A stretch of DNA of 64,000 bases from Bacillus stratosphericus (GCF_020524495.1 NZ_JAIVLB010000011.1:26838-90837); one strand, 5' to 3'; counted from the first letter of the stretch, positions 25,825-36,427 are shown. The notes: generated by a model not told the origin, from the letters alone. Program-made: numbers and translations.

Positions 25825-27693
25825 ATGTTTCGTGCAATCATTGGTTGGTTATTACTTGTTGCCCTCATCCCGATATTTGTTCTGACTTTTTATCTATCCA
25901 AGGAAGAAGCCGCAAGCGTAAAACCTGTTAACGAAGTGCTTGATCAAAAAATCAAGCTGGAAAAGATAGATTTTTCCCAAAACAGTTATATGTATGATCG
26001 AGATGGTTCTCTTATCTCCGAGATCGTTTCAAACGATGAGAATCGTGTTTTTGTAAAATACGACAACATTCCTGATCCTGTGAAGGAGCTGTTCCTCCGC
26101 TCAGAGGATCACAACTTTTATGACCATAAAGGCATTGACTTTATGGGGGTTGTTCGTGCTCTTGCCGCAAATGTTAAAAACCACGGCATTAGTCAAGGAG
26201 CGAGTACCATCACACAGCAGTTATCTCGCAATTTATATTTAAGCCATGAACGTTCGTTCAGCCGAAAGTTTACAGAGCTACTCTATTCCTATGAACTAGA
26301 GCGGAAATTCACAAAAGATGAAATTCTCGAAAGCTATTTAAATACGATTTATTTCAGTAACGGTGTTTACGGTGTGGGTTCTGCGGCTCATTACTATTTT
26401 GATAAGCCGCTTAGTTCTTTGTCACTGGCACAGATGGCATTTATTTCTGCTATTCCAAACAATCCATCACTGTATGACCCATTGAAACAATTCAAGCATA
26501 CAAAGAAACGCCAAGAACGGCTGCTCGGTATTTTGGAAAAAGATGGTGTTATCACCAAGAAGCAATACACAAAGGCCGTCAAAGAAAAAATCAGCTTGTC
26601 CTTAAGTGAAAAGAAAAACCTTTACCCTGATTATGTGACATATGCCAATGAGGAATTTACCGATCTTGTGTCTGATCAGGAAGGCTTTACAAAACGATTG
26701 AAGAAGGCCAAAACAGCAGGGGCGGAAAAAGCCATTCAAAAGGAATTAACTGAAAAGGTCAGTTCCTTGCTCCAGGATGGTGTGAAGATTTATACAGCAC
26801 TTGATCCTACCTTACAGCAAAAAGCCGTCTATCAACTAAATGCTCAATTGCCTTACCAAGGTGTGGAAGGCGGATCAGCGGTCATTAACCATGAAATCCA
26901 TCAAATTGTCGCTCTTGCTGGCGGGAAAAACTATAAAAAGTTTGATTTCAACTATGCCTATCAAGCGAAAAGGCAGCCTGGATCTGCCATTAAACCACTT
27001 TTAGATTATGGTCCTTATATTGATCAAACCGGTGCAACGGCTTCGAGTACCATTAGTGCCGAAAAGTTTTGCAGCAGCGGATACTGTCCACAAAACTATA
27101 ACCATAAAACCTATGGAACAGTGACACTTGAAACAGCCTTTAAGAATTCTTACAATACCCCTGCGATCCGAATGCTGGATACTGTAGGTGTCAAAAAAGG
27201 GTTTAGCTACTTGGAAAAGTTCTCATTCGAACATATTGTAGCAGATGATTATCGCCTTCCTTCTGCACTTGGAGGATTTACGAAAGGCTTCTCACCGCTA
27301 GAAATGACAGATGCGTATACCGTCTTTGGCAATCAAGGTTCCTACACGCAAAGTCATTCGATCACAAAGGTCACAGACTTAAACGGCAAAACCCTTTACA
27401 AGTGGAAGGAATCGCCGAAGCAAGTGTATTCTCAACGTACAAATGAAACCATGCGTAAACTGCTTGCCTCCGTTGTGAAAAGTGGAACAGGGAAAAAAGC
27501 GAATTTCAATTCTCCTTACATCGGCGGTAAAACTGGAACATCCAATGACTACAAAGACATTTGGTTTGTTGGATTAACCGATCAATACACAATGGGTGTA
27601 TGGGTCGGAAGAGATAAAGGCACGGTTGAATCCATTTATAGCTCAAGCCCGCACTTACGTATTTGGAAAAATACAATGCAATACGCCAGATAA
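25825..27693 (+). CDS. pbpD: class A penicillin-binding protein 4 (PbpD)
   Basis: Bifunctional peptidoglycan synthase of 622 residues, anchored by an N-terminal TM (about 5-25). The glycosyltransferase domain (about 60-230) shows SEDHNFYDHKGIDFMG and GASTITQQLSRNLYLS. The transpeptidase domain (about 310-610) shows the active serine in PGSAIKPLLDYGP, the SYN-type triad residue in KNSYNTPAIR and KTG in GGKTGTSNDY. The start at 25825 (MFRAIIGW) matches B. subtilis PbpD; an in-frame ATG at 25792 would add 11 residues. It lies just downstream of yuxJ on the same strand. Confidence 0.94.
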   Translation: MFRAIIGWLLLVALIPIFVLTFYLSKEEAASVKPVNEVLDQKIKLEKIDFSQNSYMYDRDGSLISEIVSNDENRVFVKYDNIPDPVKELFLRSEDHNFYDHKGIDFMGVVRALAANVKNHGISQGASTITQQLSRNLYLSHERSFSRKFTELLYSYELERKFTKDEILESYLNTIYFSNGVYGVGSAAHYYFDKPLSSLSLAQMAFISAIPNNPSLYDPLKQFKHTKKRQERLLGILEKDGVITKKQYTKAVKEKISLSLSEKKNLYPDYVTYANEEFTDLVSDQEGFTKRLKKAKTAGAEKAIQKELTEKVSSLLQDGVKIYTALDPTLQQKAVYQLNAQLPYQGVEGGSAVINHEIHQIVALAGGKNYKKFDFNYAYQAKRQPGSAIKPLLDYGPYIDQTGATASSTISAEKFCSSGYCPQNYNHKTYGTVTLETAFKNSYNTPAIRMLDTVGVKKGFSYLEKFSFEHIVADDYRLPSALGGFTKGFSPLEMTDAYTVFGNQGSYTQSHSITKVTDLNGKTLYKWKESPKQVYSQRTNETMRKLLASVVKSGTGKKANFNSPYIGGKTGTSNDYKDIWFVGLTDQYTMGVWVGRDKGTVESIYSSSPHLRIWKNTMQYAR

Positions 27694-27711
27694 ACAGGAG
27701 GTTTGATTGCC

Positions 27712-28122
27712 ATGCATTCAACACATCCACCCCATTTAATTTTATTTGATGGTGTCTGCAACGTGTGCAGTGGTGCTGTTCAATTTGTAATCAAACGTGA
27801 TCCGAATGAACGGATGATGTTTGCTTCTTTACAATCAAATACAGGGCAGCAATTTCTAAAAGACAACAGTTTGCCATTATATGAGTTCAATTCATTCATT
27901 TATATTGAAGAGGGCACATTCTATACGAAATCGACAGGCATTTTAAAAGCTGCACGTCATTTAAAAGGAATATACAGGTGGAGCTATTTGCTCCTTGCTA
28001 TTCCGCGTCCTATCCGCGACTGGCTTTATGAGCTGATTGCGAAAAACCGCTACAAATGGTTTGGTCAAAAAACATCCTGTATAATGCCTACACCCAATAT
28101 CAAAAAACGATTTCTTCCATAA
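27712..28122 (+). CDS. yuxK: DCC-family thiol-disulfide protein (YuxK)
   Basis: A 136-residue protein of the DUF393/DCC family. The family motif, a redox-type CxxC, is in LILFDGVCNVCSGAVQFV near the N-terminus, and a second conserved part is FIYIEEGTFYTKSTGIL. It resembles B. subtilis YuxK (137). The ATG at 27712 has AGGAGG 10 nt upstream; the ORF start at 27703 lies too close to it. It follows pbpD with an 18-bp gap, so the two are probably co-transcribed. Confidence 0.9.
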   Translation: MHSTHPPHLILFDGVCNVCSGAVQFVIKRDPNERMMFASLQSNTGQQFLKDNSLPLYEFNSFIYIEEGTFYTKSTGILKAARHLKGIYRWSYLLLAIPRPIRDWLYELIAKNRYKWFGQKTSCIMPTPNIKKRFLP

Positions 28123-28158
28123 AAAAAGCATCCTCCATTCATCGGGGGATGCTTTCTT
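28120..28158. terminator. bidirectional terminator between yuxK and yufK
   Basis: Stem AAAGCATCC(TCC) / (G)GGGGATGCTTT around ATTCATC, with A-run and T-run flanks. Confidence 0.85.
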
Positions 28159-28166
28159 TCGTCTGA

Positions 28167-28724
28167 TTATGAAGGCAGACTTGCCATAACACTGTTATAA
28201 AGCTTAATAAATAAGTACAAAATGCCGATCAAAAACGTGGCCCAAAACAGCAAAATAAACATCATAAACCCAATTAAATTCAGCATGGATAGCGATTGAT
28301 GAATGCGAACCACCACCAAAATAAAATAGACAAGATTTGCTAACACAAAGAGTCCTACAAGCAGGATAAGCTGCTGCGTCAAAAGAAAAGCAAGCAAGCT
28401 GGCAAACAAATAAACAACGGATGCAATCCGAATTTTCTTTAAGTTTCCCCCTTCAGGGTCCTTTGCGAAAAAGAGTAAAGCCAACTCTAAGACCGTATCA
28501 GCAATAAGTTTTAATGCAGATAATATCATAAAATAAACAAGTGCAAATGCGGCAAATAGAGCAAGACGGATGCCCTGTTCTGAAAAGAATTCCAGCATTC
28601 CTTTTAAAATACCTGCTTTTGTCAAGAAATCAGTGGTCATGCCTACTGTGAAAATGGAAAAAGCAGAGCTGAATAGTAAAATTGATATCAGCGGAAAATA
28701 TCCAGTCAAATATGTATTTTTCAT
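28167..28724 (-). CDS. yufK: YufK membrane protein
   Basis: A 185-residue integral membrane protein with about five hydrophobic segments, corresponding to B. subtilis YufK (187 residues, DUF5366). The ATG at 28724 (MKNTYLTGYFPLISILLF) has GAAAGGAAC upstream and was chosen over an ORF start at 28766. No catalytic motif is visible and no function is known. It is divergent from malK. Confidence 0.85.
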   Translation of the reverse strand: MKNTYLTGYFPLISILLFSSAFSIFTVGMTTDFLTKAGILKGMLEFFSEQGIRLALFAAFALVYFMILSALKLIADTVLELALLFFAKDPEGGNLKKIRIASVVYLFASLLAFLLTQQLILLVGLFVLANLVYFILVVVRIHQSLSMLNLIGFMMFILLFWATFLIGILYLFIKLYNSVMASLPS

Positions 28725-28908
28725 AAATAGTTCCTTTCTCATAAGCTCATTTTTATTATGGCTCACTTAAAACAGATTGACAAGATGCTTTCAAATGAAA
28801 CTGGGATCAAAATCAAATTTGTAATTTTCACGTACATTCCTTCACAAACTTACTTTTTCCCGTTAAAGTATTACTATTACGAAAAAATTGTGCGTTAGGG
28901 GTATACTC

Positions 28909-30507
28909 GTGAAAAAAACTTTAAGACTGCAAACACGGCTGACGATCTTTGTCTGTATCGTTGTTCTTATTTCCCTTTGTATTACATTCTTTACGATATG
29001 GTCGGAAACAGCCAAGAACATTCATCAGCAAGAGCGTGACATTGCCCTCTCCACTGCCAAAATGGTTGCAGAGGCACCAATCACAGCGAAATCATTAGAA
29101 GACCATTCATACTCAGCACTGCGTCAATATACAACAAGTGTTCAGCATATCACCAATACTGAATTCGTTGTCGTCATGGATATGAACGGCATTCGCAAAA
29201 CACATCCCAATCCACAAAAGATCGGCAAACGATTTGCTGGCGGTGATGAAAAACCGGCATTACAGGGTAAGGAACATATTAGCACGGCATCTGGAACACT
29301 TGGTAGGTCCATGCGTGCTTTTGTTCCTGTTTACAGCCAAGACGGAAAGCAGCTCGGGGCTGTGGCAGTAGGGATTACGTTAAAGGAAATTGACTTGATT
29401 ATTCATCAAAGCTTACTCCCGCTCTACTTCGTCACATCGCTTAGCCTTCTATCTGGCATTATCGGTGCACTCATTGTTGCACGAAAAGTGAAGAAGATTA
29501 TGTTTGGACTCGAGCCAGATGAAATTGCTACATTATTGAAAGAACGAAGCGCCATGCTAGAATCAACAAAAGAAGGGATTCTTGCCGTCGATCAGCACGG
29601 TAAAATCAAGCTCGCCAACGCAGAAGCCAAACGACTCTTTCATAATTTGGGCATTATGGTTGACCCTAGAGAACAGGATGTTCAGACTCTCCTTCCTTCA
29701 AGTGGTCTAAAGCAAGTAATCGAAACACGCAAACCGCTACTTGATCGTGACGTAAGAATGAATGGGCTGGAGCTCGTCTTTAACGAGGTACCGATTACCG
29801 TAAAAGGTGAGATTGTTGGGGCGATTGCCACCTTCCGTGACAAAACAGAAGTCAAACACCTGGCTGAGCAGCTAAGCGGGGTCAAGATGTATGCCAATGC
29901 CCTTCGCGCCCAGTCACACGAATTTATGAACAAGCTTCATGTGATTTTAGGATTGGTACAGCTCAAAAACTATGATGACCTTGGCACTTATATACAAGAT
30001 ATTGCGATTTATCAGCAAATAGAAACAAATGAAATCATCAACCATGTGAAGAACTCTGTCTTAGCAGGATTTTTACTAGGAAAACAAAGCTATATTCGAG
30101 AACAAGGTGCCACCTTAGAAGTCATTTGCAACACACAGGTCCCAAACTCCGAGGACCCAGCAGTAACACATGATCTCATTACTGTCATTGGCAACCTGTT
30201 AAATAACGCACTCGATGCTGTTTCTCATACAGTGATCAAAAACATCTCGATCTCATTCCGATACATCCAGGAGCAGCTTCATATTGAAATCACAGACACA
30301 GGTGTTGGTCTCACAAAAGAAGAGCAGGACATGATGTTTGATCAATGCTTTTCAACAAAAGGAGAAGACAGAGGATTAGGGCTCTACTTCGTTGACCAAA
30401 GCCTCAAAAAACTAAGCGGACATATGATTGTCACGAGTGAAAAAGGAGAAGGAACGACCTTTAGTCTCCGTATCCCGTATAAACAAAAGGAGGATTCTCA
30501 TGATTAA
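28909..30507 (+). CDS. malK: malate-sensing histidine kinase MalK
   Basis: A 532-residue CitA/DcuS-type sensor kinase. It has TM1 (about 8-32), an extracytoplasmic PAS-like sensor (about 35-165, with [17 protein letters not shown]), TM2 (about 170-190) and a PAS domain (about 205-310). The kinase part has the phosphoacceptor His in [20 protein letters not shown] and ATP-binding motifs [18 protein letters not shown] and DRGLGLY. It corresponds to YufL/MalK, which senses malate and drives maeN. The GTG at 28909 has AGGGG upstream and matches B. subtilis. The stop overlaps the malR start by 8 bp. Confidence 0.94.
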   Translation: MKKTLRLQTRLTIFVCIVVLISLCITFFTIWSETAKNIHQQERDIALSTAKMVAEAPITAKSLEDHSYSALRQYTTSVQHITNTEFVVVMDMNGIRKTHPNPQKIGKRFAGGDEKPALQGKEHISTASGTLGRSMRAFVPVYSQDGKQLGAVAVGITLKEIDLIIHQSLLPLYFVTSLSLLSGIIGALIVARKVKKIMFGLEPDEIATLLKERSAMLESTKEGILAVDQHGKIKLANAEAKRLFHNLGIMVDPREQDVQTLLPSSGLKQVIETRKPLLDRDVRMNGLELVFNEVPITVKGEIVGAIATFRDKTEVKHLAEQLSGVKMYANALRAQSHEFMNKLHVILGLVQLKNYDDLGTYIQDIAIYQQIETNEIINHVKNSVLAGFLLGKQSYIREQGATLEVICNTQVPNSEDPAVTHDLITVIGNLLNNALDAVSHTVIKNISISFRYIQEQLHIEITDTGVGLTKEEQDMMFDQCFSTKGEDRGLGLYFVDQSLKKLSGHMIVTSEKGEGTTFSLRIPYKQKEDSHD

Positions 30508-31207
30508 TGTGTTAATAGTAGAAGATGATCCAATGGTTGGGGAGCTGAACAAACGCTATCTTACCCAAATAGATGGTTTTGAGTTAAAGGGGATTGCCAC
30601 CTCCATTCAGCGGGCATTAGAATTATTAAAAACAGAAGTCATTCACCTTATACTGCTCGATATTTATATGCCAGGACAAAATGGGCTCGCTTTATTATCA
30701 GAAATTCGTCAGCAAAACCATGCCGTCGATGTGATTGTCATTTCTGCTGCCAATGAAGTCGACGTGGTCCAGCAAACGATGCGAAACGGAGCAGTTGATT
30801 ATTTAATCAAGCCATTTGAGTTCGAACGATTCCAATCAGCGCTGGCAGAGTATAAAAGAAAACACGCCCTGTTCCAAACGATGAACAGCATCTCACAAAA
30901 TGACTTAGATGGGAAACTTTTTCATAAAAAAGCAGAGGTAGAAAAGGTGCTTCTGCCAAAAGGCCTGACCAAGAGTACACTCAAACTCATTTGGACAAGC
31001 ATTCAATCGTTTGGTCGGCAGGCTTTCACAACTGAAGACCTAGCCAATCAAACAGAAATCTCTCAAGTCTCCATTAGAAAATACTTGAAATTCCTTGAGG
31101 ATATCAAAGTTGTCGATGTGGAAATGGCGTACGGGACAATCGGACGTCCTGTTTTTCAATATAAACTTAATACGAGCCATATGAATTTGATTCAGCAATA
31201 TCTATAA
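30500..31207 (+). CDS. malR: malate response regulator MalR
   Basis: A 235-residue CitB-family response regulator: receiver domain (1-120, DD in VEDDPM, phosphoacceptor Asp in [13 protein letters not shown], Lys in LIKPFEF). A C-terminal helix-turn-helix domain follows (about 165-230, [20 protein letters not shown]). It corresponds to YufM/MalR and should activate malate transport genes such as maeN, 5.3 kb downstream. The ATG at 30500 has AAAGGAGGATTCTC upstream and overlaps the malK stop, indicating translational coupling. Confidence 0.94.
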   Translation: MINVLIVEDDPMVGELNKRYLTQIDGFELKGIATSIQRALELLKTEVIHLILLDIYMPGQNGLALLSEIRQQNHAVDVIVISAANEVDVVQQTMRNGAVDYLIKPFEFERFQSALAEYKRKHALFQTMNSISQNDLDGKLFHKKAEVEKVLLPKGLTKSTLKLIWTSIQSFGRQAFTTEDLANQTEISQVSIRKYLKFLEDIKVVDVEMAYGTIGRPVFQYKLNTSHMNLIQQYL

Positions 31208-31213
31208 TTTGAC

Positions 31214-31247
31214 ACATCTGACCTTTCACAAAGGCCAGATGTTTTTT
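31214..31247 (+). terminator. malR terminator
   Basis: Stem ACATCTG.CCTTT / AAAGG.CAGATGT with loop CAC, followed by TTTTTT. Confidence 0.85.
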
Positions 31248-31599
31248 AATGACACACGATAAACAAACCCCTTGAAATCAGTGCTTCCACTGTAGTAGAG
31301 CACATCACAAAAGCGACATTATATCATATTTCAGTCTATAAAAAGACATCGAATGAAGCCTTTTAACATTTTTTTAAAATAAAACAAATTTCTATTTATT
31401 TATTCGATCGGAAATGATAAATTATGATTGATTAGTTCAACGAGATACAAGTCTGATGTCTTACATCTTCTCTTCCGCTCTCTGAATTTTTTTGAGAAAG
31501 CAGGATAAAATAACTTTTCACAAGGCGGTGAAGATGTAGCCAGTCTTTTTTCGCTTGACTTTTCTAAAAAAACTTTTAAATTTTATAGGAGGTTATGTT
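31248..31599. other. AT-rich intergenic leader upstream of nupN
   Basis: About 350 bp without an ORF. It is strongly AT-rich around 31370-31430 and contains AATTTTTTTGAGAAA at about 31486-31500. This only weakly resembles a CodY box, a regulator expected for nupN in B. subtilis. A long untranslated leader is likely. No riboswitch fold was recognised. Confidence 0.4.
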
Positions 31600-32682
31600 T
31601 TGAAGAAGCGAAAAATTGGACTAGCATTGTCCTTAGTCGTAGCAGCAGGAACCATCCTTGGAGCATGCGGCAACTCTGGTTCAAACAGCGGTGAAAGTAA
31701 AAAAGATAAAGATCAATTTACTGTTGCAATGGTAACTGACGTCGGTGGTGTCGATGACAAATCGTTTAACCAATCAGCTTGGGAAGGTCTACAGGCATTT
31801 GGAAAAGACAACAATTTAACAAAAGGTAAAAATGGCTTTGATTACTTACAATCTAAATCAGACGCTGACTATACAACAAACTTAAACACACTTGCACGTG
31901 AAAAATTTGACCTGATTTACGGTATTGGTTACTTAATGCAAGATTCTATTACCGAAATTGCAGATCAACGTAAGAAAAACCACTTTGCGATCGTTGATAC
32001 AATAGTGGAAAAAGACAATGTAGCAAGCATTATGTTCAACGAAAACGAAGGATCTTTCCTTGTTGGTGTTGCGGCTGCTCTTTCTACAAAATCGAACAAA
32101 ATCGGTTTTGTTGGTGGCATTGACTCTGAACTGATCAGAAAATTCGAAGTTGGTTTCCGTGCAGGCGTTCAAGCAGCTAATCCGAAAGCAAAAGTTGAAG
32201 TGAAATATGCTGGTGCATTCGATAAAGCAGACATCGGGAAAGCAACAGCTGAAAGTATGTACAAATCTGGCGTAGATATCATTTATCATGCAGCTGGCGG
32301 TACTGGAACTGGTGTCTTTACAGAAGCGAAAAACCTGAAAAAAGCTGACCCTAACCGTAATGTTTGGGTTATCGGTGTAGATAAAGACCAGTATGACGAA
32401 GGAAAAGTACCTGGAACAAAGCAAAGTGTCACCCTTACTTCTATGATCAAGAAAGTAGACACAGCAGTACAAGACTTAACAACGCAAGCAAAAGAAGGTA
32501 AATTCCCTGGAGGCGAAGTGATCACATACGGTCTGAAAGAAGGCGGCGTTGACATCTCTCCATCACAGGATAACCTTGACGAAGAGGTACTAAAGAAAGT
32601 AGAAGAATGGAAACAAAAAATCATTAAGGGTGAAGTCAAAATCCCTGCAACACGTGATGAACTAAAAGATTTTAAAGCTTAA
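31600..32682 (+). CDS. nupN: nucleoside ABC transporter substrate-binding lipoprotein NupN
   Basis: A 360-residue BMP-family (PF02608) lipoprotein. The signal peptide begins [20 protein letters not shown] and carries lipobox LGAC, so the Cys near residue 24 is lipidated. The mature domain has [17 protein letters not shown] and [20 protein letters not shown], both typical of the family. It corresponds to YufN/NupN, the guanosine-type nucleoside receptor. The TTG at 31600 has AGGAGG 8 nt upstream and fits the family length (359). An upstream in-frame ORF start lacks a site. A hairpin separates it from nupO. Confidence 0.94.
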   Translation: MKKRKIGLALSLVVAAGTILGACGNSGSNSGESKKDKDQFTVAMVTDVGGVDDKSFNQSAWEGLQAFGKDNNLTKGKNGFDYLQSKSDADYTTNLNTLAREKFDLIYGIGYLMQDSITEIADQRKKNHFAIVDTIVEKDNVASIMFNENEGSFLVGVAAALSTKSNKIGFVGGIDSELIRKFEVGFRAGVQAANPKAKVEVKYAGAFDKADIGKATAESMYKSGVDIIYHAAGGTGTGVFTEAKNLKKADPNRNVWVIGVDKDQYDEGKVPGTKQSVTLTSMIKKVDTAVQDLTTQAKEGKFPGGEVITYGLKEGGVDISPSQDNLDEEVLKKVEEWKQKIIKGEVKIPATRDELKDFKA

Positions 32683-32750
32683 TTCATTGGGATAAGCGCG
32701 TCTTATCCCCTTGCCTCTCCTTTACCTCCTCTTTATTCGTAAAAGGTGGT

Positions 32751-32790
32751 AAAAGAAAAGCTGCAGCCTTGTTTTGCAGCTTTTCTTTTG
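32751..32790 (+). terminator. long-stem hairpin between nupN and nupO
   Basis: A perfect 15-bp stem, AAAAGAAAAGCTGCA (32751-32765) and TGCAGCTTTTCTTTT (32775-32789), with a 9-nt loop. It probably terminates most transcripts so that the binding protein is made in excess, or stabilises the nupN mRNA. Confidence 0.7.
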
Positions 32791-32837
32791 CTAGTTTTTA
32801 TCTTCATCAGCACCCTAAAAAAGGAGCGGTTAAACCT

Positions 32838-34373
32838 GTGGATTATATCATTGAAATGTTGAATATACGCAAAGAATTCCCTGGCATTGTAGCAAACGAC
32901 AACATTACGCTACAGCTTAAAAAGGGTGAAATTCATGCGTTGCTTGGTGAAAACGGCGCTGGAAAATCAACGCTCATGAACGTGCTTTTCGGACTGTATC
33001 AGCCTGAAAAAGGTGAAATCAAGGTACACGGAAAACCCGTTCACATCTCAAGTCCGAATGATGCAAGTGATTTAGGCATTGGAATGGTGCATCAGCACTT
33101 TATGCTTGTGGATACATTCACTGTTGCTGAAAACATTATTTTAGGGAAAGAGCCAAAGAAATTTGGAAAGATTGACAAAGAGCAAGCGATTCAGCAAGTG
33201 CAAGAGCTTTCCGATCGCTATGGGCTGAAAATAGACCCTGCTGCTAAAGTGTCTGACATCTCTGTCGGAATGCAGCAGCGTGCAGAAATCTTAAAAACAC
33301 TTTACCGCGGCGCAGACATTTTGATCTTCGACGAACCAACAGCCGTCTTAACACCTCAAGAGATAAAAGAACTTATACAAATTATGAAAAATTTAATCAA
33401 TGAAGGTAAATCCATTATTTTAATTACCCATAAGCTGAAGGAAATTATGAATGCCTGTCATCGCGTCACCATTATTCGAAAAGGTCAAGGCATTCGTACA
33501 CTTGATGTTGAAAGCACAAATAAAGACGAGCTTGCCAGCTTAATGGTCGGCCGGGAAGTTTCATTTAAAACAGACAAAAAAGCAGCTTCTCCTGCTGAGG
33601 AAGTGCTTCAAATTCAAGACCTGACTGTAAAAGACGCACGAGGAATCGAAGCAGTCAAACATCTTAACCTCTCAGTGAAGGCTGGCGAGATTGTCGGAAT
33701 CGCTGGTGTTGATGGCAATGGTCAATCTGAATTAATTGAAGCCATTACAGGTCTGAAAAAATCAGAATCTGGTACGATCCTGCTAAACGGGAAAGCCATT
33801 CAAAATCTCCCGCCTCGTAAGATCACCGAATCTGGTATTGGCCATATTCCTCAAGACCGTCATAAACACGGACTTGTTCTCGACTTTTCAATTGGAGAAA
33901 ATATTTCCTTACAAACATATTATCAGCGCCCATACTCAAAGTTTGGCTTAATGAATATGAAAAATATTTATCAAAAAGCAAAACGCATTATTGATGAATA
34001 TGACGTACGGACACCGAATGAATATACAGAAGCACGTGCGCTGTCAGGCGGTAACCAGCAAAAAGCCATTATAGGCCGTGAAGTTGACCGTCATCCTGAC
34101 TTGTTAATTGCCGCACAGCCGACACGCGGACTTGACGTTGGTGCGATTGAATTTGTTCATAAACGTCTCATTGAACAAAGAGATGCGGGCAAAGCCGTAC
34201 TGCTCATCTCATTTGAGCTTGATGAAATTATCAATGTCAGCGACAAAATTGCTGTGATCTTTGAAGGTAGTATTATCGCCATTGTTGATCCAAAAGAAAC
34301 AACAGAACAAGAGCTTGGTCTATTAATGGCTGGAAGTACGCAACAGGAAGTGGGGAAAGAAGCAAATGTCTAA
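32838..34373 (+). CDS. nupO: nucleoside ABC transporter ATP-binding protein NupO
   Basis: A 511-residue tandem ABC ATPase. The first domain has Walker A in LLGENGAGKSTLMN and signature SVGMQQRAEILK with Walker B ILIFDEPTAVL. The second domain has a degenerate Walker A, AGVDGNGQSELIE, signature ALSGGNQQKAIIG, and LLIAAQPTRGLD in place of a canonical Walker B. Degeneration of the second site is normal in RbsA/YufO-type ATPases. The GTG at 32838 (reading DYIIEMLNIRKEFPG next) has AAGGAG 11 nt upstream and matches B. subtilis; an upstream start at 32769 lies within the hairpin. It overlaps nupP by 8 bp. Confidence 0.94.
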   Translation: MDYIIEMLNIRKEFPGIVANDNITLQLKKGEIHALLGENGAGKSTLMNVLFGLYQPEKGEIKVHGKPVHISSPNDASDLGIGMVHQHFMLVDTFTVAENIILGKEPKKFGKIDKEQAIQQVQELSDRYGLKIDPAAKVSDISVGMQQRAEILKTLYRGADILIFDEPTAVLTPQEIKELIQIMKNLINEGKSIILITHKLKEIMNACHRVTIIRKGQGIRTLDVESTNKDELASLMVGREVSFKTDKKAASPAEEVLQIQDLTVKDARGIEAVKHLNLSVKAGEIVGIAGVDGNGQSELIEAITGLKKSESGTILLNGKAIQNLPPRKITESGIGHIPQDRHKHGLVLDFSIGENISLQTYYQRPYSKFGLMNMKNIYQKAKRIIDEYDVRTPNEYTEARALSGGNQQKAIIGREVDRHPDLLIAAQPTRGLDVGAIEFVHKRLIEQRDAGKAVLLISFELDEIINVSDKIAVIFEGSIIAIVDPKETTEQELGLLMAGSTQQEVGKEANV

Positions 34374-35412
34374 TCGCTTAACAAATCTGCTGATTCCGCT
34401 TATAGCCATTGTACTTGGTCTTTTCGTTGGGGCCATTATCATGCTTGCAAGCGGTTATAGTGTCATCGAAGGCTATGGCGCCCTTTGGAATGGCGTCTTC
34501 GGTGAGACCTATTATATGGGAGAAACCATCAGACAAGTTACACCTTATATTTTATCAGGGCTTGCTGTTGCCTTTGCATTTCGGACAGGCCTCTTTAATA
34601 TCGGTGTAGAAGGTCAATTACTGATCGGCTGGGTAGCTGCTGTATGGATTGGAACTACGGTTCATGCACCGATCTACATCCACCTACCTCTTGCACTGAT
34701 CACGGCTGCTGTTGCAGGTGCATTATGGGGCTTTATTCCTGGGTTTTTAAAAGCTCGTTTCTATGTACATGAAGTCATTGTCACCATCATGATGAACTAT
34801 ATTGCCCTTCATGTAACAAACTATTTGATTTCAAATGTCTTAACAAGTAATAAAGATAAAACAGAAAAAATTGAAGCAACCGCATCGCTTCGCTCTGGAT
34901 TCTTTGAGCAAATCACCGATTTTTCTAGAATGCATAATGGTATTTTTGTTGCCATCATTGCTGCTGTTGTCATGTGGGTCATTATTCAAAAAACCTCTAA
35001 AGGGTTTGAATTACGAGCTGTTGGCATGAATCAAAAGGCCTCACATTATGCCGGAATGAACGTTCGCCGTAATATCATTTATGCGATGCTGATTTCTGGT
35101 GCCTTTGCAGGTCTTGCAGGTGCAATGGAAGGGCTTGGAACGTTTGAGTATGCCTCTATTAAAGGCTCTTTTACCGGTGTTGGTTTTGATGGAATCGCCG
35201 TCGCCTTATTAGGCGGAAACACAACCATTGGTGTTGTTCTGGCTGCATTATTGCTTGGTGGATTGAAGGTCGGTGCTTTAAATATGCCGCTTGAATCTGG
35301 CGTACCGACTGAGGTCGTTGATATTGTCATTGCGATCATTATTCTTTTCGTCGCCTCAAGCTATATTATCCGGATTGTGATTCAACAAATGAAGAAAAAG
35401 GGGGGGAAATAA
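34366..35412 (+). CDS. nupP: nucleoside ABC transporter permease NupP
   Basis: A 348-residue BPD_transp_2-family permease with about nine hydrophobic segments. Conserved parts are RTGLFNIGVEGQLLIG near residue 72, HEVIVTIMMNYIALHVTNYL, and GFDGIAVALLGGNTTIGVVL. It pairs with NupQ to form the membrane pore of the nucleoside importer. The ATG overlaps the nupO end by 8 bp, and the stop abuts the nupQ start. Confidence 0.93.
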   Translation: MSNRLTNLLIPLIAIVLGLFVGAIIMLASGYSVIEGYGALWNGVFGETYYMGETIRQVTPYILSGLAVAFAFRTGLFNIGVEGQLLIGWVAAVWIGTTVHAPIYIHLPLALITAAVAGALWGFIPGFLKARFYVHEVIVTIMMNYIALHVTNYLISNVLTSNKDKTEKIEATASLRSGFFEQITDFSRMHNGIFVAIIAAVVMWVIIQKTSKGFELRAVGMNQKASHYAGMNVRRNIIYAMLISGAFAGLAGAMEGLGTFEYASIKGSFTGVGFDGIAVALLGGNTTIGVVLAALLLGGLKVGALNMPLESGVPTEVVDIVIAIIILFVASSYIIRIVIQQMKKKGGK

Positions 35413-36372
35413 GTGGGGTTTCTGCAAATTCTTGAAATCGTCATCCCAGCTACACTTGTTTATGCTGCACCACTTATTTTAACCGCTCTTGGAGGCGTCT
35501 TTTCAGAAAGATCAGGTGTTGTTAATATCGGTCTTGAAGGTTTGATGGTCATCGGAGCATTTTCCAGTATTATCTTTAACTTGTTTTTTGCTGATATGTT
35601 TGGCCCCTTGACCCCATGGCTTGGTCTTCTCGTTGGGATGGCTGTAGGCGGATTGTTCTCACTCATTCACGCTGTTGCGACCATAACGTTTCGAGCAGAT
35701 CAAATTGTCAGTGGTGTCGCTATTAATATGCTTTCTCTTGGCGCTACATTGTTTGTCGTTAAGCTTATTTACGGAAAAGCACAAACAGATAAAATTACAG
35801 AGCCTTTCTATAAAGGAGATATTCCCCTTTTAAGTGATATTCCAATCATTGGTGATATTTTCTTTAAAGATGTATATTATACGTCCATACTCACATTAGC
35901 TCTAGCGGTTGTTGCTTGGTTTGTTTTGTTTAAACTGCCATTTGGTCTTCGTCTTCGTGCAGTCGGAGAGCATCCAATGGCTGCTGATACAATGGGCATT
36001 AAAGTCTATCGTATGCGTTATATTGGCGTTTTCATTAGTGGTCTGTTTGGCGGTCTTGGAGGGGCTGTCTACGCTTCGACCATCGCTCTAGATTTCTCAC
36101 ATGCGACGATTACAGGTCAAGGTTTCATTGCTTTGGCTGCTCTTGTATTCGGTAAGTGGCATCCATTTGGCGCAATGGGCGCTGCATTATTCTTTGGATT
36201 TGCTCAAAGTTTAAGTATCATTGGCTCTCTCTTACCGTTATTTCAAGATATACCCAACGTGTACATGCTCATTGCACCGTATGTGCTTACCATCCTAGCA
36301 CTTACTGGCTTTATCGGACGTGCAGATGCACCGAAAGCCCTTGGTACACCTTATTTAAAAGGAAAACGATAA
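35413..36372 (+). CDS. nupQ: nucleoside ABC transporter permease NupQ
   Basis: A 319-residue permease of the same family as NupP, starting with GTG directly after the nupP stop (AAGGGGGGGAAATAA upstream). It shows SERSGVVNIGLEGLMVIGAF, FRADQIVSGVAINMLSLGAT and GQGFIALAALVFGKWHP. These are the diagnostic motifs of the second permease of the BMP-type nucleoside transporters. It ends the nupNOPQ operon, followed by a terminator. Confidence 0.93.
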   Translation: MGFLQILEIVIPATLVYAAPLILTALGGVFSERSGVVNIGLEGLMVIGAFSSIIFNLFFADMFGPLTPWLGLLVGMAVGGLFSLIHAVATITFRADQIVSGVAINMLSLGATLFVVKLIYGKAQTDKITEPFYKGDIPLLSDIPIIGDIFFKDVYYTSILTLALAVVAWFVLFKLPFGLRLRAVGEHPMAADTMGIKVYRMRYIGVFISGLFGGLGGAVYASTIALDFSHATITGQGFIALAALVFGKWHPFGAMGAALFFGFAQSLSIIGSLLPLFQDIPNVYMLIAPYVLTILALTGFIGRADAPKALGTPYLKGKR

Positions 36373-36387
36373 ATACGATATATGAAC

Positions 36388-36427
36388 AATCCCCTGAAGG
36401 ACAAACTATCTTCAGGGGATTTTTGTA
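36388..36427 (+). terminator. nupQ terminator
   Basis: Stem AATCCCCTGAAG / CTTCAGGGGATT with TTTT after it. Confidence 0.88.

Noticed and set aside
31480..31505. CodY box upstream of nupN
   Set aside because: Fewer than two thirds of the consensus positions match; too weak to list as a site.
31933..32472. 179-codon Cys- and Phe-rich minus-strand ORF over nupN
   Set aside because: It is antisense to a clearly coding lipoprotein gene, and the Cys/Phe bias is a codon-shadow artefact.
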